Assembly (NCBI GenBank): GCA_013138855.1
Contig: WTBX01000426.1
Coordinates: 1 to 5,762, forward strand
DNA length: 5,762 nucleotides
From: Methylococcaceae bacterium
GTDB lineage: Bacteria; Pseudomonadota; Gammaproteobacteria; Methylococcales; Methylomonadaceae
Direction of reading: 5' to 3'
Position 1 is the first letter of the stretch. The number at the start of each line of letters is the position of its first letter. The notes below the pieces were generated by a model that was not told the origin of the DNA, made no database searches, and was given only the letters and a program-made list of their open reading frames with translations. The position numbers and the translations under genes were made by a program. Shown here one piece after another: positions 1 through 5,120 of the stretch.

Positions 1-1
1 T

Positions 2-142
2 TTTATTAAAGCAGCATTGGGGCTAGAAACCGACAAACAGAAGCAAGCAAAAGTTGATGCTGCTAAAGCGGTTAAAGAAAAAATTGCCGCTGATGAAGCG
101 GCAAAAGCGAAAGCTGAGAAAGAGAAAACTGAAAAAAAATAA
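2..142 (+). CDS. C-terminal tail of an unidentified Lys/Ala/Glu-rich protein (5' end outside window)
   Basis: The reading frame is open from base 2 to a TAA at 140-142 and gives 46 residues, beginning FIKAALGLETDKQKQ and ending in a low-complexity stretch rich in Lys, Ala and Glu (for example AKAEKEKTEKK). Such charged tails are usually helical or disordered. They occur on many unrelated proteins, including membrane proteins with cytoplasmic tails, TolA-like proteins and nucleic-acid-binding proteins, so the tail does not identify the family. I do not recognise the gene. The A-rich codons AAA and GAA are consistent with the rest of the window. No convincing terminator follows: only a weak 5-bp inverted repeat (AGTTA/TAACT, 146-164). 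That this is coding is inferred from the open frame and the biased, protein-like composition. Confidence 0.65.
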   Translation, partial: FIKAALGLETDKQKQAKVDAAKAVKEKIAADEAAKAKAEKEKTEKK

Positions 143-231
143 AACAGTTATCATACTTTTAACTAAGGAATACGATTTTAATGGTTTCTGAAACTATATC
201 GTCAACTTAATAAAATTTATATACCCATAAT

Positions 232-275
232 GAGCATGAAGTGTTCATGATTTATCCTTCGCAAACTTCATGTTC
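232..275. repeat. 11-bp inverted repeat in the intergenic region before the cyclase
   Basis: GAGCATGAAGT (232-242) pairs with ACTTCATGTTC (265-275) across a 22-nt loop, with one G-T wobble. CATGAA/TTCATG words recur inside the loop and just after it (TTCTTCATGG), which resembles dispersed intergenic repeats rather than a protein-coding stretch. A Rho-independent terminator is unlikely because no T-tract follows. Apart from this repeat and two short ORFs I see nothing firm between 143 and 392: no RNA gene and no clear promoter. Confidence 0.45.
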
Positions 276-379
276 TTCATGGTAAAAATATATTTTAAGT
301 TTTGGAGATTATTGTGTTTCAATTCTAAATTGATGTTACGCACAACTAAGTATGTCCGTAAAAATGTATCATAAATAAA

Positions 380-385
380 AAGGAA
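380..385 (+). promoter_or_regulatory. Ribosome-binding site of the leader ORF
   Basis: AAGGAA lies 7 nt before the ATG at 393. This is the best Shine-Dalgarno sequence in the area and is better placed than anything in front of the cyclase ATG at 434 (GAGG at 414-417 is too far away, and CAGGG at 422-426 is weak). It implies that ribosomes load at the leader ORF first. Confidence 0.55.
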
Positions 386-392
386 TTATATT

Positions 393-434
393 ATGAATTG
401 TCGTGTTTTTTATGAGGACAGCAGGGCTATTTAA
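393..434 (+). CDS. 13-codon leader ORF overlapping the cyclase start
   Basis: This small ORF encodes MNCRVFYEDSRAI. It has a well-spaced AAGGAA Shine-Dalgarno, and its TAA stop (432-434) shares its final A with the ATG of the next gene, forming TAATG. Overlaps of this type are classic sites of translational coupling, in which a ribosome ending one ORF restarts on the next. The peptide shows no run of one amino acid as in attenuator leaders, and I see no known motif. It may act purely as a translation-initiation leader, or be the remnant of a longer upstream gene. Translation is inferred only from the ribosome-binding site and the overlap. Confidence 0.4.
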   Translation: MNCRVFYEDSRAI

Positions 435-1153
435 TGAAAGTAGATATAGAAGAAAAAGTAAGGCAGACATTAGAGAGTCCTTTTGAAATTGAGGATGTAG
501 AAACTGTCCCCGATGCTAGCGACCCACGTTTATGTTTTGAAAATAAAGGACTCAGATTTGAAGCAACGGTTGTTTATTTGGAAATTCGTGAAACAGCACT
601 AATTTTGCGCCGAAATAATAATGTTATGCTAGAAAAAATACGCATGAGTTATTTTTATGTGGTGATTGATATTGTCAAAGACTTAGGTGGTACGGTGCGT
701 AGAGCGCATGATGATGGTGTTTATATTTTTTTTCAAGGCGTAACACAGGATTCTTTAAATAGGGCGGTGAAAGCGGCCATGAAAATAAAATATATGTTAA
801 CGAATGAGTTTTCCAGAGTTAAAAAAATGCTGGAAATTTATGATGCCTTAGATTTTGCGATTGGGGTTGATGATGGCAAGGTGTTGTGTACTAAAGTTGG
901 TAATGAAGAAACTAAGCATGGCGAGTTGATTTGGAGTGGTGATGCCTTAAATATTGCAACGGGCATTGCTAAAAGGTTGTTAGTACCCGAGCATATTGGG
1001 GTTTCTGAATTGGTTCACTTTAATCTAAAGGATTCGATTAAGTTTAGTAAGAGTAAAAAAGGTAAGCAGGAAATCTGGCGTTCTAATAGTTTTGAATATA
1101 ATAATGAAACTCAAAAATATTTTCATACTTCCTTTTTTTGGACGGTTTCTTAA
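434..1153 (+). CDS. Class III nucleotidyl cyclase-like protein, divergent active site (possible Pycsar-type)
   Basis: The 239-aa protein has no membrane segment and should be cytoplasmic. Residues about 43-185 match the class III cyclase homology domain, which forms cyclic nucleotides from NTPs as a dimer. TVVYLEIRETALI (45-57) is strand 1, with Glu50 where the first metal Asp normally lies. GGTVRRAHDDGVYIFF (85-100) carries the second metal Asp, Asp94. IGVDDGKVL (143-151) and KVG (154-156) are the central strands. LIWSGDALNIATG (165-177) holds the transition-state Asn173, but Gly177 sits where the catalytic Arg (Asn+4) is expected; Lys180 and Arg181 are near. The L-x-W-x-G-x-A-x-N pattern and the end KYFHTSFFW recall, from memory, the stand-alone cyclases of the Pycsar anti-phage family. 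No effector gene adjoins it in this window. The start at 434 is forced by an in-frame stop at 413. It is probably translated by coupling to the leader ORF. The cyclase fold is fairly sure; activity, product and any defence role are inference. Confidence 0.75.
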   Translation: MKVDIEEKVRQTLESPFEIEDVETVPDASDPRLCFENKGLRFEATVVYLEIRETALILRRNNNVMLEKIRMSYFYVVIDIVKDLGGTVRRAHDDGVYIFFQGVTQDSLNRAVKAAMKIKYMLTNEFSRVKKMLEIYDALDFAIGVDDGKVLCTKVGNEETKHGELIWSGDALNIATGIAKRLLVPEHIGVSELVHFNLKDSIKFSKSKKGKQEIWRSNSFEYNNETQKYFHTSFFWTVS

Positions 1154-1169
1154 TGTTGGGTGTAAAGGA

Positions 1170-1190
1170 GTGAAAAACAAGTTTTTTCAC
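1170..1190. terminator. Small A/T-rich hairpin after the cyclase gene (possible weak terminator)
   Basis: GTGAAAAA (1170-1177) pairs with TTTTTCAC (1183-1190) around a 5-nt loop, starting 17 nt after the cyclase stop. The stem is weak in GC and is followed by GTTTGAAAA rather than a T-tract, so a terminator role is uncertain. Its location directly after a gene is the main argument. Confidence 0.25.
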
Positions 1191-1201
1191 GTTTGAAAAT
1201 A

Positions 1202-1209
1202 CTTTAATG
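1202..1209. repeat. Left copy of the 8-bp target-site duplication
   Basis: CTTTAATG here is repeated exactly at 1314-1321, directly on the other side of the 104-bp palindromic element. The match is exactly 8 bp: the bases flanking the two copies differ (A versus C before, G versus T after). Confidence 0.65.
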
Positions 1210-1313
1210 GTAAGTATTCACCTCCCCCTTTGGAAAAGGGGGATTGAGGGGGATTTATTTAATAAAATCTCCCCTAAGCCCCTCTTTTTTTAAGAGGGGG
1301 ACTGAACACTTAC
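1210..1313. mobile_element. 104-bp MITE with GTAAGT ends, likely IS66-related
   Basis: The termini are inverted repeats: GTAAGTATTCA at 1210-1220 matches the complement of TGAACACTTAC at 1303-1313 in 10 of 11 positions. Perfect 8-bp direct repeats flank the element. Imperfect pairing continues inward along most of its length. Each half also folds alone: TCCCCCTTT with AAAAGGGGGA (1223-1243, 9 bp) and CCCCTCTT with AAGAGGGG (1279-1299, 8 bp). The element encodes nothing and so must be moved by a transposase supplied elsewhere. IS66-family elements are known for termini beginning GTAA and for 8-bp target duplications, so an IS66-type transposase is the best guess. The intact duplication suggests a fairly recent insertion. 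In RNA the hairpins could also stop transcription entering the spacer. Confidence 0.7.
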
Positions 1314-1321
1314 CTTTAATG
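1314..1321. repeat. Right copy of the 8-bp target-site duplication
   Basis: This CTTTAATG is identical to 1202-1209 and begins immediately after the terminal ACTTAC of the MITE. Removing the element plus one copy would restore an uninterrupted ancestral site. Confidence 0.65.
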
Positions 1322-1331
1322 TTTGGCATAT

Positions 1332-1370
1332 AAAATCGGAGTTCAATAGCTTTAGCTATTGGCGAGTTTT
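1332..1370. repeat. Stem-loop with CAATAGC/GCTATTG core
   Basis: CAATAGC (1344-1350) pairs with GCTATTG (1355-1361) around a TTTA loop. Outside a small internal loop, AAAATCG (1332-1338) pairs with CGAGTTTT (1363-1370) with one bulged base. The right arm ends in TTTT, so it could act as a weak terminator for + strand transcripts, but it lies about 180 bp beyond the cyclase stop. It may equally be a further small dispersed repeat. Confidence 0.45.
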
Positions 1371-1405
1371 GAAAATGTCTAAAATAGAAAATGGTAAAAA
1401 AAGTA

Positions 1406-1565
1406 TAACTACTCACGCGGAGTCACAACTTTTAGTCGCGCACGAAGTTTTGTGGATGTATTTTAAAGTGAGCTTATTTGAATTTGTTTAATTTATAGAT
1501 GTTGAAGATATTTTTAGGTCTCGTGCGCGACTAAAAGTCGCGCCTCCATGCACCCTGAGTAGTTA
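1406..1565. mobile_element. 160-bp inverted-repeat element abutting the recB start
   Basis: The ends form a perfect 10-bp inverted repeat: TAACTACTCA (1406-1415) and TGAGTAGTTA (1556-1565). Further in, a perfect 17-bp repeat pairs CTTTTAGTCGCGCACGA (1429-1445) with TCGTGCGCGACTAAAAG (1521-1537), and GGAG/CTCC (1419-1422 with 1544-1547) pairs between them. An AT-rich 75-nt centre (1446-1520) has no gene-like ORF. If the boundary is set at ACTACTCA...TGAGTAGT (1408-1563), the flanks are TA on both sides, as in Tc1/mariner-IS630 type insertions; because TA also continues the palindrome, this is suggestive only. The right end is 10 bp from the recB ATG, so it replaces the normal position of recB's translation signals. 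Calling it mobile is inferred from structure; no second copy is in the window. Confidence 0.55.
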
Positions 1566-1575
1566 AAAAAATAAG

Positions 1576-4500
1576 ATGAGCATCAAAAATTTTCAACCAA
1601 CTACAACAGAATTAAAAACGGGTATTAATTTAATCGAAGCCAGCGCAGGGACAGGCAAGACCTATGCCATTGCTATGTTGGTATTGCGTTTTGTGGTTGA
1701 AAAAGATTTAAATATCGAGCAATTATTAGTCGTCACCTTTACTAAAGCCGCTACCGAAGAGTTAAAAGATAGAATTAGAGCGCGACTCGCGGAAGCAAAA
1801 CAAGCCGCTTATGGCAGACGTGAGAATGCTGAAAAATCAGTTCTTGAGTGGTTAGATGCGTTAGCAATAGATAAAGCTATCATTAAACAACGCTTAGAAG
1901 CGGCCTTATTAAATATCGACCAAGCGGGTATTTTTACCATTCACGGCTTTTGTCAGCGCATCTTGAGTGAACATGCTTTAGAAAGCGGTCAATTGTTTGA
2001 TTTTGAATTAACCGCTGACATCCATAGTATTAAACAACGCTGTGCTGATGATTATTGGCGCAAGCAGCTTTATCCTCGTAACGCCTTGCAAGTCTCTCTA
2101 TTAACCGCTGAATATTCAACGCCTGAATCGTTATTGAACAGTATTGAATCAGTTTCCTTATCAAGCAAAGCTATTTTACCTGCCGCTAAAAATTTAGAGT
2201 CTTTATTAGAAAATGTTGAGCAATTAATCAATCAAGCACAGGGACAATTTAATGATTGTTATCAAACGCTCAATAATTCTTTTGAAGCGGGTAAATTCAA
2301 AGATAAGTATTCGGAAAATTTTGACGAAGTTGCCGCTAATTTTAAAAGCTGGCTAGAAGGCGGCAATTTGAGTTTGCCTGAGCCTGAAGCATTAGCTTTG
2401 TTTTCGGATACAGGTGTTAGCGGTGGCTTAAATGGGGCTAAATTTAGAAAAACTAACAAGCAAAGTGGCGAAGAACGTAAATCTGAATATCTTGATGAAT
2501 TAGCATTGGAGAATAGTGCTTTTAATGATTTAGCGGATGAAATTTTAGAAATCGCATTGCATTTTCGCTTAGGACTACTTGATGATTTACGCATCAGTGT
2601 TGATGAGTATTTGCAGCAACTCAATCAATTATCGTTTGATGATTTAATCAGTCGATTGGCGAGTGCTTTAAAAAATGATGAGCAGCAATTATTAACTCAG
2701 GCTTTGCAACAACGTTTCAGTGTCGCTTTAATTGATGAGTTTCAAGATACTGATGACCAGCAATGGGATATTTTTAGAACCTTGTTTACAGCCAAAAACC
2801 AATATATGTATTTAATTGGCGATCCTAAACAAGCGATTTATAAATTTAGAGGCGCGGATATTTTTTCCTATTTCTCCGCTAAAGATACTGCCCAGCATCA
2901 TTTTACCTTAGGGCATAACTGGCGTTCGCATCCACAATTAGTCACTGCTGTTAATAAACTCTTTGAGCGCGATCAAGCATTTTTATTTGAGAAACTGCCG
3001 TTTAATGATGTTGCTGCTGCACGAAAAATAAACGATGGTGATGTGCATTATAAAGAAGAAAGTATTGCTCCAATGATGTTATGGCAATTAGGCGAGAGTG
3101 ATAACAAAACAGGTGATTGGACGAGCGGCAAAGCGGCAGAAGAAATTAAAACTGCGGTTGTGAATGAGATTTTAGAATTATTAAATCAAGCCTATACTTT
3201 AAAAATTGAGGATAACCATAGGGATTTAAAACCCAAAGATATTGCCATTTTAGTACGCAGCAATAGACAAGCGCGAGATTATCAAGCCGCTTTGCAAAAA
3301 CAAGGTGTGCCTGCGGTTTTAAATAGTATTGAATCAGTTTTTGCAGTACCTCAAGCCTTTGAGTTATACCAATTATTGCAAGCGGTGAGTTCTACAGGTG
3401 ATATGCGTCGTTTAAAACAAGCCTTAACGCTGGACTGGTTTGGTTTAGAGGGACAATCTTTTTATGCCTTAATGAACAATGAAGCCGAATTAGATGCGTG
3501 GGTTTCACGGTTTAGCGAATATCATCTACTCTGGCAGCAACAAGGTCTGATGGCGATGATGTCGCGTTTATTAGCACATGAAAAAGTTCATAGTCATTTA
3601 GCCGCCTTACCCCTCGCGGAGCGTATTCTAAGTAATCTACATCATTTAATTGAATTATTACAAGAAACGGCTAGTGAACAACATTTAGGCATAGAAAAAA
3701 CGCTGGAATACTTAGCTCAGACAATTCAAGATGCGGAGGGAGGTTCGGAAGAGCAGCAATTACGGCTTGAAAGTGATGACGAAGCGGTAAAAATTGTCAC
3801 CATGCACCGTTCTAAAGGCTTGGAATATGCGGTGGTATTTTGTCCATTTTTATGGCAAAGCAATGAACGCTTAAAGCAAGAACAAGAATTAATTAAATGT
3901 CATGTCGATGGCAATATGATTAATGACTTAGGTTCTAATGAGTTTGAAAAGCATAAATTACTCGCGTTAAATGAACAGCTTGCCGAAGATTTACGCATAC
4001 TTTATGTGGCATTGACGCGAGCAAAATATCGCTGCTATATCGCATGGGCAAATGTTCGTACTAAGAATAGCCCGAATAATTCCGCCCTCGCATATCTAAT
4101 GGATTTTTATTTTGATGACTTTGATGCACAGCACAAAAAGTTAAAAGTGTTTCAAGATGAACAGCCTGACGTTTTTGCTTATGAATTATTAGAGCCTAAA
4201 ACTGAAATTAGTGGCTACTATCAAACGCAACAGCAAATCATTAATCCTGTCGTTAAAAAACGCAGCCGTTATTTTGACAGCCATTGGCAAATGAGTAGTT
4301 ACACCGCTTTAGCCGCATTGACTAAGGAAGAAGCCCCAGACCTACCCGAAGATAAAGCGCAAGAAAGTGATGATGAACCATTAACCATTAACAATTATCC
4401 ATTAACCATTGATTTACCGAGGGGGTCGCATACAGGTAATGTGATTCACAGTTTATTAGAATTTAATAGTTTTAAAAAATTGGCAGAACCTGAAACCGAT

Positions 4501-5097
4501 ATTAGCTTGCAGCGAGATAAAACCTGTCAGCGTTATGGTTTGCGTTTGGAAAATCCCGAAGTCATCAATCAATTATTGCAAACGGTGGTAAGTACGCCGT
4601 TATCAGTTGATGATGAAGAGTTTTGTCTGAAAAACCTTGAGTATTGGCAATGTGTTAAAGAAATGCCATTTTATTTAGCAGTTAATGATTTGGATGTTGA
4701 GGATATTAATAAGCTTTTAGCTCATTGTCCAACCTACCAAGCTTTAAATAAAAAACAGCTTGCAGGTTATTTAACAGGTTTTATTGACTTGATTTGTGAA
4801 TATGAGGGTCGTTATTATGTGATGGATTATAAAACTAATTATTTGTTAGATTATCGTACTGAAACTATGACCGCTGCGATGCGTGAGCATAATTACGGTT
4901 TGCAATATTGGCTTTATAGTGTGGTATTGCATCTTTATTTAAAAAATCGCCTACCTGATTATAATTATCAACAGCATTTTGGCGGAGTACGTTATTTATT
5001 TGTAAGGGGAATGCAGGCAGCCGAGCCTTTAAGTGGTATTTATGAAGATTTTCCAGATTTAGAAACACTTGACGCTTTGGTTGTTCTTTTTGAGTAG
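1576..5097 (+). CDS. recB: RecB, exodeoxyribonuclease V (RecBCD) beta subunit
   Basis: RecB is the 3'-5' SF1A helicase and sole nuclease of RecBCD, which processes double-strand breaks, loads RecA after Chi, and degrades linear foreign DNA. At 1173 aa it is close to E. coli RecB (1180). Visible motifs: Walker A EASAGTGKT (21-29, Lys28), Ia VVTFTKAAT (52-60), TIHGFCQRIL (121-130), Walker B LIDEFQDTD (385-393), III LIGDPKQAIYKFRG (413-426), IV LGHNWRS (445-451), V VKIVTMHRSKGLE (738-750) and VI LRILYVALTRAK (806-817). The C-terminal nuclease has His957 (GNVIHSLLE), Asp1071 (GFIDL), Asp1084 and Lys1086 (MDYKT) and QYW at 1110-1112, so it should be active. The ATG at 1576 is the only possible start after an in-frame TAA at 1564 and gives a normal N-terminus, but no Shine-Dalgarno precedes it (AAAAAAATAAG). 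recC and recD are not adjacent. An exported protein gene follows after 23 bp and may be co-transcribed. Confidence 0.97.
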   Translation: MSIKNFQPTTTELKTGINLIEASAGTGKTYAIAMLVLRFVVEKDLNIEQLLVVTFTKAATEELKDRIRARLAEAKQAAYGRRENAEKSVLEWLDALAIDKAIIKQRLEAALLNIDQAGIFTIHGFCQRILSEHALESGQLFDFELTADIHSIKQRCADDYWRKQLYPRNALQVSLLTAEYSTPESLLNSIESVSLSSKAILPAAKNLESLLENVEQLINQAQGQFNDCYQTLNNSFEAGKFKDKYSENFDEVAANFKSWLEGGNLSLPEPEALALFSDTGVSGGLNGAKFRKTNKQSGEERKSEYLDELALENSAFNDLADEILEIALHFRLGLLDDLRISVDEYLQQLNQLSFDDLISRLASALKNDEQQLLTQALQQRFSVALIDEFQDTDDQQWDIFRTLFTAKNQYMYLIGDPKQAIYKFRGADIFSYFSAKDTAQHHFTLGHNWRSHPQLVTAVNKLFERDQAFLFEKLPFNDVAAARKINDGDVHYKEESIAPMMLWQLGESDNKTGDWTSGKAAEEIKTAVVNEILELLNQAYTLKIEDNHRDLKPKDIAILVRSNRQARDYQAALQKQGVPAVLNSIESVFAVPQAFELYQLLQAVSSTGDMRRLKQALTLDWFGLEGQSFYALMNNEAELDAWVSRFSEYHLLWQQQGLMAMMSRLLAHEKVHSHLAALPLAERILSNLHHLIELLQETASEQHLGIEKTLEYLAQTIQDAEGGSEEQQLRLESDDEAVKIVTMHRSKGLEYAVVFCPFLWQSNERLKQEQELIKCHVDGNMINDLGSNEFEKHKLLALNEQLAEDLRILYVALTRAKYRCYIAWANVRTKNSPNNSALAYLMDFYFDDFDAQHKKLKVFQDEQPDVFAYELLEPKTEISGYYQTQQQIINPVVKKRSRYFDSHWQMSSYTALAALTKEEAPDLPEDKAQESDDEPLTINNYPLTIDLPRGSHTGNVIHSLLEFNSFKKLAEPETDISLQRDKTCQRYGLRLENPEVINQLLQTVVSTPLSVDDEEFCLKNLEYWQCVKEMPFYLAVNDLDVEDINKLLAHCPTYQALNKKQLAGYLTGFIDLICEYEGRYYVMDYKTNYLLDYRTETMTAAMREHNYGLQYWLYSVVLHLYLKNRLPDYNYQQHFGGVRYLFVRGMQAAEPLSGIYEDFPDLETLDALVVLFE
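4378..4410 (+). repeat. 12-bp direct repeat inside recB, in the helicase-nuclease linker
   Basis: CCATTAACCATT occurs at 4378-4389 and again at 4399-4410. The 21-bp period is seven codons, so the frame is kept, and the repeat encodes PLTINNY followed by PLTID (residues 935-946). It lies in an acidic linker just before the nuclease motif with His957, a place where extra residues should be tolerated. Similar CCATTAAC/CAATTA strings are typical of spacer microrepeats in AT-rich bacteria (recollection, not checked). Confidence 0.6.
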
Positions 5098-5104
5098 GTT
5101 TTTT

Positions 5105-5110
5105 AAAGGA
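5105..5110 (+). promoter_or_regulatory. Ribosome-binding site of the exported protein gene
   Basis: AAAGGA lies 10 nt before the ATG at 5121 and within the 23-bp gap after recB. It supports 5121 as the start codon and fits read-through transcription from recB. Confidence 0.55.
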
Positions 5111-5120
5111 TTTTGAAATA

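Larger units (their letters stand above)
1154..1575. other. Gene-free, palindrome-rich spacer between the cyclase and recB
   Basis: No ORF of gene-like length or composition is present on either strand in these 422 bases, and I see no RNA gene. The space is filled by four separate palindromic structures, listed individually (hairpin 1170-1190, MITE 1210-1313, stem-loop 1332-1370, inverted-repeat element 1406-1565). The GC-rich arms contrast with the AT-rich surroundings. The recB promoter should lie here or inside an element, but I cannot point to a convincing -35/-10 pair. Confidence 0.7.

Noticed and set aside
181..210. 10-codon ORF (MVSETISST) with AAGGAA 10 nt upstream
   Set aside because: It is too short, has a loosely spaced ribosome-binding site, and overlaps or couples to nothing, so chance is the simplest explanation.
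434..1153. A complete two-gene Pycsar operon
   Set aside because: No TM or TIR effector is found on either side within the window, so only the cyclase half could be present.
1210..1313. Simple bidirectional Rho-independent terminator
   Set aside because: The hairpins could stop transcription, but matching termini plus a perfect 8-bp flanking duplication are better explained by a transposed element.
1210..1565. CRISPR-like array from repeated GC-rich palindromes
   Set aside because: The repeats are inverted rather than direct, differ from each other, and have no regular spacers.
2262..2624. 120-codon open frame on the minus strand inside recB
   Set aside because: It is a shadow of the recB coding frame, with a Ser/Leu/Lys-rich composition typical of antisense frames and no domain.
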